A model generated the notes under the pieces. The model was not told where the DNA came from, searched no databases, and saw nothing but the letters and a program-made list of their open reading frames with translations. The translations under genes were made by a program, and so were the position numbers. Positions 15,193-21,761 of a DNA stretch of 21,761 bases are shown one piece after another (the first letter of the stretch is position 1; each line of letters begins with the position of its first letter). This DNA comes from Ilumatobacteraceae bacterium (GTDB lineage Bacteria > Actinomycetota > Acidimicrobiia > Acidimicrobiales > Ilumatobacteraceae): NCBI GenBank assembly GCA_007117775.1, contig SKFX01000078.1, positions 1 to 21,761 of the forward strand, in the 5' to 3' direction.

Positions 15193-16241
15193 TGGCCCGC
15201 CGCCAGTCTGGTGAAGTCACCGATGAAGATCGCCAACGCGCTCGCGACACAGACCGCAGACACCAGCCAGAATCGGATGATGACCGTGGTCTCGGGCCAG
15301 CCGATCAGCTCGAAGTGGTGGTGGATCGGCGACATCTTGAAGAGCCGTCGAGTCCGACCCGATGCCTTGAACACACCCATCTGCAACGCCACCGAACCCG
15401 CCTCGATGACATTGATGCCACAGATCAAGATGAGGAGCAGATGGGTGTTGAGTGATAATGCCAACAGCGCGAGCGCAGACCCGATGGCGAGCGCGCCGAC
15501 ATCGCCCATGAAGATGCGCGCCGGGGCGGCGTTCCACCATAGAAAGCCCAGACACGCTCCCCCGAAGGCTGCTGCCAGCGCGCCGAGATCGAGCGGGTTG
15601 ACCACCGCCGGATAGAGATCGGGGTTCCTGAAGGTCCAGTAGGCGATGATCATGAACGCGCCGAAGCCCATCAGCGCCGAGCCGCCAGCGAGCCCGTCGA
15701 GCCCGTCGGTCACGTTCACCGCGTTCGTCGTCGCCCAGACGATCATGCCGGCCCACAGCACCCACAGCCACGCCGGCACGTTGATCCCGAGATCATCGGC
15801 ACGAACCAACGAGATGGTCTGAGAGATCGATGTCACCGAGGTCAACAGCCACGCTGCGCCCACTGCGATCAGCAAGGTGATGAGGTTCTTGCGCTTCCAG
15901 AAAATGCCACGGTTGTGACGGCGGGTGACCTTCAACACATCATCGAGCAACCCCATCGCGGCCATGGCGCCGATTCCGAGCCAGATCACCAGTGCCTGAT
16001 TCGAGAACGGCAGGCCCGGACGCAGGTGGGCGACCACCCATCCGACGAATGCAGCGACGACGATGGCGAGGCCGCCCATCGTCGGAGTCCCCTGTTTGCC
16101 CATGTGATGGTCCGGACCGTGGTCCTCTTTGCCCAGGATCGGCTGACCGCGTCCGGCTGTCGAGAACATCAGCATGAGCATCCGGGTGCCGAACACCGAC
16201 ACCAGTGCCGCCACGGCACCGGCGATCATGATCGCGATCAC
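15189..16241 (-). CDS. mraY: Phospho-N-acetylmuramoyl-pentapeptide transferase MraY
   Basis: Integral membrane enzyme that transfers phospho-MurNAc-pentapeptide to undecaprenyl phosphate, making lipid I. The protein has 350 residues with about ten transmembrane helices. Seen: GKQGTPTMGG (48-57), the Asp pair in GLLDDVLK (97-104), NAVNVTDGLDGLAGG (173-187), FMGDVGALAIG (244-254, where most MraY have GDTGSLALG) and HHHFE (307-311). The GTG at 16241-16239 has GAGGAGG about 9 bases upstream and overlaps the murE stop (GTGA). In most dcw clusters murF lies between murE and mraY; here there is no room for it. Confidence 0.97.
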   Translation of the reverse strand: MIAIMIAGAVAALVSVFGTRMLMLMFSTAGRGQPILGKEDHGPDHHMGKQGTPTMGGLAIVVAAFVGWVVAHLRPGLPFSNQALVIWLGIGAMAAMGLLDDVLKVTRRHNRGIFWKRKNLITLLIAVGAAWLLTSVTSISQTISLVRADDLGINVPAWLWVLWAGMIVWATTNAVNVTDGLDGLAGGSALMGFGAFMIIAYWTFRNPDLYPAVVNPLDLGALAAAFGGACLGFLWWNAAPARIFMGDVGALAIGSALALLALSLNTHLLLILICGINVIEAGSVALQMGVFKASGRTRRLFKMSPIHHHFELIGWPETTVIIRFWLVSAVCVASALAIFIGDFTRLAAGQ

Positions 16242-17716
16242 GACCGACCACCTCCTCGGGTTCGGTGAGCCAGGTCGGCCAAGACCTCGGCGACCACTTC
16301 ACGGTCGTCGAAGCGATAGCGCACACCAGCGATCTCCTGGTCGTGCTCATGGCCTTTGCCGGCCACCACGACGATGTCTCCGACCCCCATCGACTCCACT
16401 GCGATGGTGATCGCCGAACGCCGGTCATCTTCGACCGTCACCCGCGCCAGGTCCTGTTCGGGCACTCCGGCCAGGACCTGCTCGACGATCTGCTCGGGGG
16501 GTTCGAAACGCGGGTTATCGCCGGTGATGATGACCCGGTCGGCGCCGCGTATCGCAGCTGCGCCCATCAGAGGCCGTTTGTGCTGATCGCGATCTCCACC
16601 GCAGCCGAACACCACCACCACACCTGAACCCGCCGCAGCGGCGCGGGCCGTTTCGAGCAGCACCTCAAGGCCGTCAGGAGTGTGCGCATAGTCGACCACG
16701 ACGGTCGGCAACCCGAGATCAGGACCTCCGAACACCTCAAGGCGTCCGTCGATGACCCCGACCGATCCGATGCGCGCCGCCGCCTCGTCGGGTTCGATAC
16801 CGAGCGCATGCGCAACGGTCAATGCAGCCACGACGTTGGACACATTGAACTGCCCACCGAGACCGACGACCACATCGTTACCGCGCCAGCGCAGATGCAA
16901 TTCAGCGATCCCGACGTCGACGACGTCCACGTCATCGTCGGAGAACCCCACGACATCCATCGAGTTTGAGATCTGCCCGATCAGCTCGCGGCCGCGGGGA
17001 TCATCGCGGTTGATGACCGCGAGACCGCTGAACCCCGGGCTGAACAGCCGGGCCTTCGCGCCGAAGTACGCCTCGATCGAACCGTGGAGATCCAGGTGGT
17101 CAACACCGAGATTCGTGAAGACCACGGCCGCAAACCGGACACCGTCGACACGGGCCATCTCGAGGGCATGTGAGGAGACCTCCATCACGACGACCTCGAC
17201 ACCGCGAGCGGCGAACTCCGCCAAACGCCCCTGCAGCTCAACGGCCTCTGGGGTGGTCCGCGTACCCGACAGCGTCCCGATGACCTCGACTGCCCGAGAC
17301 TCCGATGACAGTGCAGCGGCGATCAGGTGCGCAGTGGTCGTCTTGCCATTCGTACCGGTGATCCCGATCACCGTCATCGAGCGACTCGGATGTCCGAAGA
17401 CCTCGGCAGCGAGAGGGCCGACACAGCGTCTGGTCGACCGAACCAGGATCTCGACCGGGCCACGATCGCCGACGGCACTGAGCGGTGCGAGGCTGCGCTC
17501 GGTCAACAGTGCCGCCGCACCGCGCTCGAGCGCCTCGATGGCGAAGTCATGACCGTCAGCCGTGCCTCCGGGGATGCAGACGAACAGGTGCCCGGGTTCT
17601 ACGAGACGCGAGTCCTGGGAGATGCCGGTGATCATCACATCATTTGGGCCGTCCGAGGCGAGCAACTCCCCTTCAGGCAGCGCAGCATGGATCTCAGCGA
17701 TCGACAATGCGCTCAT
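16238..17716 (-). CDS. murE: UDP-MurNAc-tripeptide synthetase MurE (meso-DAP-adding)
   Basis: ATP-dependent ligase that adds the third residue to UDP-MurNAc-L-Ala-D-Glu. The protein has 492 residues. Seen: the N-terminal UDP-binding domain (GISQDSRLVEPGHLFVCIPG), P-loop GTNGKTTT (121-128), MEVSSHALEMARV, FTNLGVDHLDLHG, the probable carbamylated lysine K221 in GAKARLF, GCGGDRDQHKRP (371-382) and DNPR at 400-403. DNPR marks meso-diaminopimelate rather than lysine as substrate. The ATG at 17716-17714 overlaps the ftsI stop (ATGA), as at neighbouring junctions; GTG at 17722 is possible and would add two residues. Confidence 0.97.
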   Translation of the reverse strand: MSALSIAEIHAALPEGELLASDGPNDVMITGISQDSRLVEPGHLFVCIPGGTADGHDFAIEALERGAAALLTERSLAPLSAVGDRGPVEILVRSTRRCVGPLAAEVFGHPSRSMTVIGITGTNGKTTTAHLIAAALSSESRAVEVIGTLSGTRTTPEAVELQGRLAEFAARGVEVVVMEVSSHALEMARVDGVRFAAVVFTNLGVDHLDLHGSIEAYFGAKARLFSPGFSGLAVINRDDPRGRELIGQISNSMDVVGFSDDDVDVVDVGIAELHLRWRGNDVVVGLGGQFNVSNVVAALTVAHALGIEPDEAAARIGSVGVIDGRLEVFGGPDLGLPTVVVDYAHTPDGLEVLLETARAAAAGSGVVVVFGCGGDRDQHKRPLMGAAAIRGADRVIITGDNPRFEPPEQIVEQVLAGVPEQDLARVTVEDDRRSAITIAVESMGVGDIVVVAGKGHEHDQEIAGVRYRFDDREVVAEVLADLAHRTRGGGRS

Positions 17717-19659
17717 CGGCACGCCAAGGTCTCAGCGGGAGGTTGGAGGCCCAGTTCGTGGACGATGGTCGCTGCGACGCGGGCGAACACCGGCCCAGCC
17801 GCGGTTCCACCGAAACGTTCATCGCTGGTCGCCGGCGGCTCATCGATCGAGATCAGCAGGGTCACGGCAGGGTCCTCTGCGGGGAAGAACCCGACGAAGC
17901 TCGAGTAGTAGGTGCGCATTCCGTTCTCATCGAGGTAGGTCCCATTGGGCTGCGCCTTGAGACCGGTGCCGGTCTTGCCTGCCACAGTGAAATTGTCCAT
18001 CGCTGCGCTCGTGGCCGTGCCCCGGCACACGCTCTGAGCCATGATGTCGGTCAACTCGGCGGCCGCCTCGGCTGAGATGACTCCATGGGTCGCCGATGGA
18101 GCGGTCCGCTCGATGGAGGCATCGGAATCCACCGTGGCGTGCACCAGCTTGGGAGCGATATAGACCCCGTTGTTGGCCACCACATTGACCGCTGCGGCCA
18201 GTTGGATCGAGGTGCTTGCGAGGCCTTGGCCATAGCTCACGGTGACGCGTTCAGAACCCCACAGGTCACTCCAGTGTTTGAAGATGCCGGGCGACTCACC
18301 CGGGAAATCCAATGCAGTGGGTTCACCGAGACCGAAGGCGCGCATGTACTCCCAATGCCGTTCACGGCCCAGTCGCTCCCAGATCTTGATCGTTCCGATA
18401 TTCGACGACTTGGTGAAGATCTCCTCGACCGACCAGGTCTCATCGGGATGCTGCCAGGCATCGGACAACAGATCGTCGTAGTACTGCTCGCGCCAGGGCA
18501 CGACGAACGAGGTGGTGCGATTGACCAAGCCGGCATCGAGTGCCGCGGCCACCGTGATCACCTTGGCCACCGATCCGGGCTCATCGGCATCGACGACGGC
18601 GAAGTTGCCCGTGGCCACCTCGGCGACACCATTGTTGGAATTGCGGCGTACCGACGCCATCGCATAGATCTCACCGGTCGGGGCGTCCATGACGACGCAA
18701 GTGGCTCCGCGGGCCCCGAGGCGCTCCACCTGCTCGATGAGGGCTTCCTCACAGGCGTACTGGATGGAACGGTCCAAGGTGAGTACCAGATCATCACCGG
18801 GGATCGGTGCGGCAGCGACCTCACCGGTGCCCGGGATCGATCGGCCGCCCGGGGCCATCTCACGCGTCAGCTGCCCTTCGACACCGGTCAGGAGGTCATC
18901 GAACTGCAGCTCGAGGCCAGAGATCCCGATGCCATCGATATCGGTGCGGCCGATCACACTGCGCCCCGTCACTCCGCCGGGGAAGACCCGACGGTCCTCG
19001 CTGATGACATCGACTCCCGAAAGCCTGAGCGAGCGCAACTGCTCTCCGATCGACGGGTCGACCTGACGCGCCACGTACACGAAGCCACGCTCGCGCCGCT
19101 CGAGTTCGGTCGCGAGTTCCTGCTGTTTGGCATCGCTGAGATCGAGGACCGCTGTCAGCGTCGCCAGCGTGGCATCGGGGTCGACGACCAGTTTCGGATT
19201 GACACTCACCGTCGCTGCGGGGATCGACAGCGCGAGTTCTTCACCGTTGCGATCAAAGATCGTCCCTCGGCCTGCCGGAATCGTCGAGGTCCTCGTCCAC
19301 TGCCGAGCACCCTCCTCACGCAACTCCGCACCCATCGCTGCGGTCTGAATGGCGCCGACTCGGACCAGCACCGCCAGCAATCCGACGGTCAAGACCACCA
19401 ACGATGCGATCAGCCGTCGACGCGAGGAGCCCTCACGGCGTCGTGGCGATGGTGGATGCGTGACGATGCGGGGTGTGGAGCCGGCTGCCGACGTCGATCT
19501 GGGCCGCTTGCGCTCAGACCCCACCACCCTGCGCTTGGCGGGCTGCGAGCGGCGGGTGGTACGGCTCTCGGAGCGTCGCGCGGTGGTGCTGGATCGGCCA
19601 GTGGCGCGCTCAGAGACCTGGATCTGGCGGGTCCGGCGCTGGCGTTGGCGCGTCGTCAT
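17713..19659 (-). CDS. ftsI: FtsI/PBP3-type class B penicillin-binding protein
   Basis: Septal transpeptidase that cross-links peptidoglycan made by FtsW. The protein has 648 residues. A long, strongly basic cytoplasmic tail (1-82, rich in Arg) precedes one transmembrane helix (about 83-103). The class B dimerisation module follows, with the PAGRGTIFDRNGEELA motif (128-143). The transpeptidase domain has S363 in SVAK (363-366), SSN (418-420) and KTGTG (562-566). No PASTA domains follow. The ATG at 19659-19657 overlaps the ftsL stop (ATGA). The position between ftsL and murE supports FtsI over other class B proteins. This is the expected target of beta-lactams in this cluster. Confidence 0.97.
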   Translation of the reverse strand: MTTRQRQRRTRQIQVSERATGRSSTTARRSESRTTRRSQPAKRRVVGSERKRPRSTSAAGSTPRIVTHPPSPRRREGSSRRRLIASLVVLTVGLLAVLVRVGAIQTAAMGAELREEGARQWTRTSTIPAGRGTIFDRNGEELALSIPAATVSVNPKLVVDPDATLATLTAVLDLSDAKQQELATELERRERGFVYVARQVDPSIGEQLRSLRLSGVDVISEDRRVFPGGVTGRSVIGRTDIDGIGISGLELQFDDLLTGVEGQLTREMAPGGRSIPGTGEVAAAPIPGDDLVLTLDRSIQYACEEALIEQVERLGARGATCVVMDAPTGEIYAMASVRRNSNNGVAEVATGNFAVVDADEPGSVAKVITVAAALDAGLVNRTTSFVVPWREQYYDDLLSDAWQHPDETWSVEEIFTKSSNIGTIKIWERLGRERHWEYMRAFGLGEPTALDFPGESPGIFKHWSDLWGSERVTVSYGQGLASTSIQLAAAVNVVANNGVYIAPKLVHATVDSDASIERTAPSATHGVISAEAAAELTDIMAQSVCRGTATSAAMDNFTVAGKTGTGLKAQPNGTYLDENGMRTYYSSFVGFFPAEDPAVTLLISIDEPPATSDERFGGTAAGPVFARVAATIVHELGLQPPAETLACR

Positions 19660-20153
19660 GGGGTCTCGCCACCGAGCGCTTTGACGAGCCGGAACTGCTC
19701 GAGGGGGGCCGACATCTCCGCGCCATTGCTGATCACCAGCGCATCAGAGGTTGCCGCAATGGCGCGGGCCATCACCCAGGGATCGACGGAGACGAACTCA
19801 CTGCGCTCCATCGGACTCATCCCCAATGAGAGCGCGTAGTCGCCGAGGCGCGTCGGGGAACGGAGCACGGCGCGCTGGGCGCGCAGTTCATCAAAACGCT
19901 CCTGCTGGCCCGCGAGCGCCCGGTCGAGGCGATCGATCTCCAATTGTCGGGCGGCCAACTCGGTGTGCAGCATGGCGGCCCCGAGCATCACGATGACCGC
20001 AAGGATCACGACCGCCGCGAAGAACCCCGCAGCGCGACGCCGGCGGGGAACCACCTCGAGCTTCGGGCCCCGGGACCCATCGGCAGCGGAATCGCGAACG
20101 GGGGTGGCAACGCTCGTCTGGGCGCGCTCGAACAGATCGGCGACAAGGGCCAT
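19656..20153 (-). CDS. ftsL: FtsL-like division protein
   Basis: FtsL is a small bitopic membrane protein that joins FtsQ and FtsB/DivIC and activates FtsW-FtsI. Sequence is poorly conserved in this family, so the call rests on position and architecture. The protein has 165 residues: a cytoplasmic N-terminus with a basic patch (RRRR, 37-40), one transmembrane helix (about 42-62), a coiled-coil stretch (about 63-98), and an extracellular end with TRLGDYALSLGMS (101-113), typical of the FtsL/septum-formation-initiator group. The extra 50 or so residues at the C-terminus are longer than most FtsL. The ATG at 20153 shares one base with the rsmH stop (TGATG). Confidence 0.88.
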   Translation of the reverse strand: MALVADLFERAQTSVATPVRDSAADGSRGPKLEVVPRRRRAAGFFAAVVILAVIVMLGAAMLHTELAARQLEIDRLDRALAGQQERFDELRAQRAVLRSPTRLGDYALSLGMSPMERSEFVSVDPWVMARAIAATSDALVISNGAEMSAPLEQFRLVKALGGETP

Positions 20154-21202
20154 CAGCCACGGCCTCCCGGTCCACCGGGCGTATCTCGGGCCGTCGTGAT
20201 CGCACCGTGATCACGATCGATATCGACCCGCTCCACGACGCGCAGACGCGCTGAGCGAGCCCGAGGGTTGCTCTCGCGCTCGACGGCCGACGGTGTGCGC
20301 GGCACCCCGCGCACGATCCGAACCGTCTGGACTGCGCCACAGACGCACGGCAGTCCGATCGGACAGTCGCAGTCACCCGACGCCGCCCGGAAGCGGTCCT
20401 TGACAATGCGATCCTCGCCCGAGTGGTACGACAACACCGCCAGACGCCCGCCTGGGGCGAGGGCGCCGATGACGTCGTCGAGCGCATCGGACAGTTCATC
20501 GAGTTCTCGGTTGACCTCGATGCGGATCGCCTGGAATGTCCGCTTGGCCGGATGACCACCCCGACGCCGGGTCGCTGCGGGCACCGCCGCGGTGATGATC
20601 TGGGCGAGTTCGGCGGTGGACTCAATGGGCCGTGCCGCGACGATGGCGCGTGCGATCCGGGACGCGAAACGCTCGTCGCCATAGCGATGGATGATGCGTC
20701 GCAGATCCGCTTCGTCGTAGCCATTGACGACATCGCTGGCCGACCACGCTTGATCGGTGTCCATGCGCATATCGAGCGGGCCGTCATGACGATAGGAGAA
20801 CCCGCGCTCAGCGCGGTCGAGCTGGGGTGATGAAACTCCGAGATCAAAGATTGCGGCGCTCAACTTCTCGATGTCATGGTCGCTCATCGCCGAGCGAAGG
20901 CCGCCGAAGGCCAACCGCTCTGCGACGAAGCGTTCACCGAAGCGGGCGAGGCGCTCGCGCGCCGCCCGGATGGCATCGGGATCGCGGTCCAGGCCGAGCA
21001 CGTCGAGATCTGGACGCGCGTCCAAGATGGCTTCGCTGTGGCCGCCGGCACCGAGTGTCGCATCCAACACTGTCCCCGATGGGACGGGCTCGAATGCGGC
21101 CACCACCTCGGCGGTCATCACCGAGCGGTGCTCGAATCCGAGACCGTCGCGATCGCTATCGGCTTCGTATCCACCTTCGGCGTCCATCGGCTGATCAGTC
21201 AT
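20153..21202 (-). CDS. rsmH: 16S rRNA (cytosine-1402-N4)-methyltransferase RsmH
   Basis: SAM-dependent enzyme that methylates N4 of C1402 in the 16S rRNA decoding centre (also called MraW). The protein has 349 residues. Seen: HRSVMTAEVV (25-34), the SAM loop DATLGAGGHS (47-56), FDLGVSSPQLD (119-129), GFSYRHDGPLDMRMD (134-148), FQAIRIEVNREL and SYHSGEDRIVKDRF. A cysteine cluster (CDCPIGLPCVCG) near the C-terminus is common in actinobacterial RsmH. The ATG at 21202-21200 has GGAGG 7 bases upstream and overlaps mraZ by 8 bases; the frame is open to 21292, but the extension overlaps mraZ and is not RsmH-like. Confidence 0.97.
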   Translation of the reverse strand: MTDQPMDAEGGYEADSDRDGLGFEHRSVMTAEVVAAFEPVPSGTVLDATLGAGGHSEAILDARPDLDVLGLDRDPDAIRAARERLARFGERFVAERLAFGGLRSAMSDHDIEKLSAAIFDLGVSSPQLDRAERGFSYRHDGPLDMRMDTDQAWSASDVVNGYDEADLRRIIHRYGDERFASRIARAIVAARPIESTAELAQIITAAVPAATRRRGGHPAKRTFQAIRIEVNRELDELSDALDDVIGALAPGGRLAVLSYHSGEDRIVKDRFRAASGDCDCPIGLPCVCGAVQTVRIVRGVPRTPSAVERESNPRARSARLRVVERVDIDRDHGAITTARDTPGGPGGRG

Positions 21203-21626
21203 CGGAGTCCTCCCACTGTCTGGTTGGTTCTTCAGCGCGCCCTTCGGCCTCGATTGCGTGGAAGCGTTCGGGGCGCCACAACTCGATGGCATCGAAGGTT
21301 CCCGCGATCACCACCGGTGCTCCGGATTCGAGGCCGGCATGGCGACGGAACCGCTCATCGAGGGTGAAGCGTCCCTGCTTATCGATTGCGACGCTCACCG
21401 AGTTGGTCGCAATGGCGCGTCGGCGGGCCAGCGATAGATCTCCCCGACGCTGGGCTTCGATGAGTTCGCGAGCGTGGGCCTCGAAGTCCTCTGCGGTCCG
21501 GATGGTCACGCAGCCGTCATCACCGAGCGACAGGTAACACCGCTCACCGAGGGTCGAACGATACGACGACGGCAACGCACAACGACCCTTGTCGTCGAGC
21601 TGTCGATCGTGAACTCCGACAAACAC
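21195..21626 (-). CDS. mraZ: MraZ, transcriptional regulator of the dcw operon
   Basis: DNA-binding protein with two SpoVT/AbrB-like domains that forms a ring and usually represses its own operon by binding a row of short direct repeats at the promoter. The protein has 143 residues. Both repeats of the fold are seen: FVGVHDRQLDDKGRCALPSS (residues 2-21) and NSVSVAIDKQGRFTLDERFR (about 75-94), each with the D..GR signature. The GTG at 21626-21624 gives the family's normal N-terminus (M-F-x-G), with AGGG about 7 bases upstream. It is the first gene of the cluster, and its likely binding repeats lie at 21,719-21,758. Confidence 0.96.
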   Translation of the reverse strand: MFVGVHDRQLDDKGRCALPSSYRSTLGERCYLSLGDDGCVTIRTAEDFEAHARELIEAQRRGDLSLARRRAIATNSVSVAIDKQGRFTLDERFRRHAGLESGAPVVIAGTFDAIELWRPERFHAIEAEGRAEEPTRQWEDSDD

Positions 21627-21692
21627 TTCAGTGCCCTGGCGAACCCTTCCTGGCCGATTGCGATCCCGTGCGGTACTGCCTCACCACGCGGA

Positions 21693-21710
21693 CCGTGAGC
21701 GATCTCACGG
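21693..21710 (-). promoter_or_regulatory. Perfect dyad in the mraZ leader
   Basis: CCGTGAG-ATCG-CTCACGG on the minus strand is a perfect 7-base inverted repeat with a 4-base loop, starting about 5 bases after the predicted -10 box. In RNA it would fold into a stable hairpin near the 5' end of the transcript. In DNA it could be an operator at the start site. It has no U-run, so it is not a classic terminator. Confidence 0.6.
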
Positions 21711-21715
21711 CGCAT

Positions 21716-21744
21716 ATTCTGTCGCCACTTTTCCCCACTGTCAA
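21716..21744 (-). promoter_or_regulatory. Promoter of the dcw operon (SigA/sigma-70 type)
   Basis: A perfect -35 TTGACA (21744-21739), a 17-base spacer and a -10 CAGAAT (21721-21716, four of six matches to TATAAT) lie upstream of mraZ. Transcription would begin near 21,709 and give a leader of about 83 bases. This is the clearest promoter in the window and probably drives mraZ through at least ftsQ. Confidence 0.75.
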
Positions 21745-21758
21745 CCATTTCCCTCCAC
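21719..21758 (-). promoter_or_regulatory. Four MraZ-box-like repeats with 10-base spacing
   Basis: On the minus strand the units GTGGAGGGAA, ATGGTTGACA, GTGGGGAAAA and GTGGCGACAG follow each other without a gap, so TGG recurs exactly every 10 bases (at 21757, 21747, 21737 and 21727), once per helical turn. MraZ in other bacteria binds TGG-containing direct repeats separated by about 5 bases. The -35 box lies inside the second unit and the spacer is made of the third and most of the fourth, so bound MraZ would block RNA polymerase. Confidence 0.75.
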
Positions 21759-21761
21759 TCG

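Noticed and set aside
18085..19839. 584-codon open frame on the plus strand, opposite ftsI
   Set aside because: It mirrors ftsI, shows no domain or good start signal, and is the usual antisense artefact in GC-rich DNA.
21506..21748. 80-codon minus-strand frame starting in the mraZ promoter
   Set aside because: It begins inside the -35/repeat region and overlaps mraZ in another frame. A transcript from the predicted promoter would not contain its start codon.

Overview
The window is almost entirely one division and cell-wall (dcw) cluster from a GC-rich actinobacterium. Every gene lies on the minus strand, so transcription runs from the right edge (about 21,760) to the left edge. The gene set fits Actinobacteria: SepF replaces FtsA as the FtsZ anchor, a DivIVA/Wag31-type protein is present, IleRS is of the long eukaryote-like type, and the gene after ileS starts with a Lys/Ala-rich tail like the one on actinobacterial TraR/DksA proteins. 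MurE carries the DNPR motif, so meso-diaminopimelate peptidoglycan is expected. Several deviations from the Mycobacterium and Streptomyces layout (no murF, no yggT/sepG, a very long FtsQ N-terminus) suggest a deep branch. Acidimicrobiia is my best guess, but it is an inference.

Layout in order of transcription: a promoter with four MraZ-box-like repeats (21,716-21,758); mraZ, rsmH, ftsL, ftsI, murE, mraY, murD, ftsW, murG, murC, murB and ftsQ (21,626 down to 7,434); a 151-base gap; ftsZ, pgeF and yggS (7,282 to 4,735); a 148-base gap with a hairpin and a candidate promoter; sepF, divIVA and ileS (4,586 to 226); and the first 61 codons of the Lys/Ala-rich gene, cut by the left edge. Most neighbours from mraZ to ftsQ overlap by 1-20 bases (ATGA, GTGA or TGATG junctions), so translational coupling is likely.

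The genes form one pathway. MurB, MurC, MurD and MurE build the UDP-MurNAc-peptide in the cytoplasm, MraY and MurG make lipid I and lipid II, and FtsW with FtsI polymerises and cross-links septal peptidoglycan. FtsQ and FtsL regulate that pair, FtsZ forms the ring, SepF ties it to the membrane, and DivIVA marks poles or septa. MraZ probably represses the operon through the repeats over its own promoter, and RsmH methylates 16S rRNA. MurF, which should act between MurE and MraY, is not in the window.

I found no mobile element, CRISPR array, RNA gene, toxin-antitoxin or defence system, and no wholly new system. The points most worth a second look are the MraZ-box/promoter overlap, the leader dyad, the missing murF and yggT/sepG, the 268-residue FtsQ cytoplasmic tail, and two 15-base in-frame tandem repeats (in pgeF and ftsQ).
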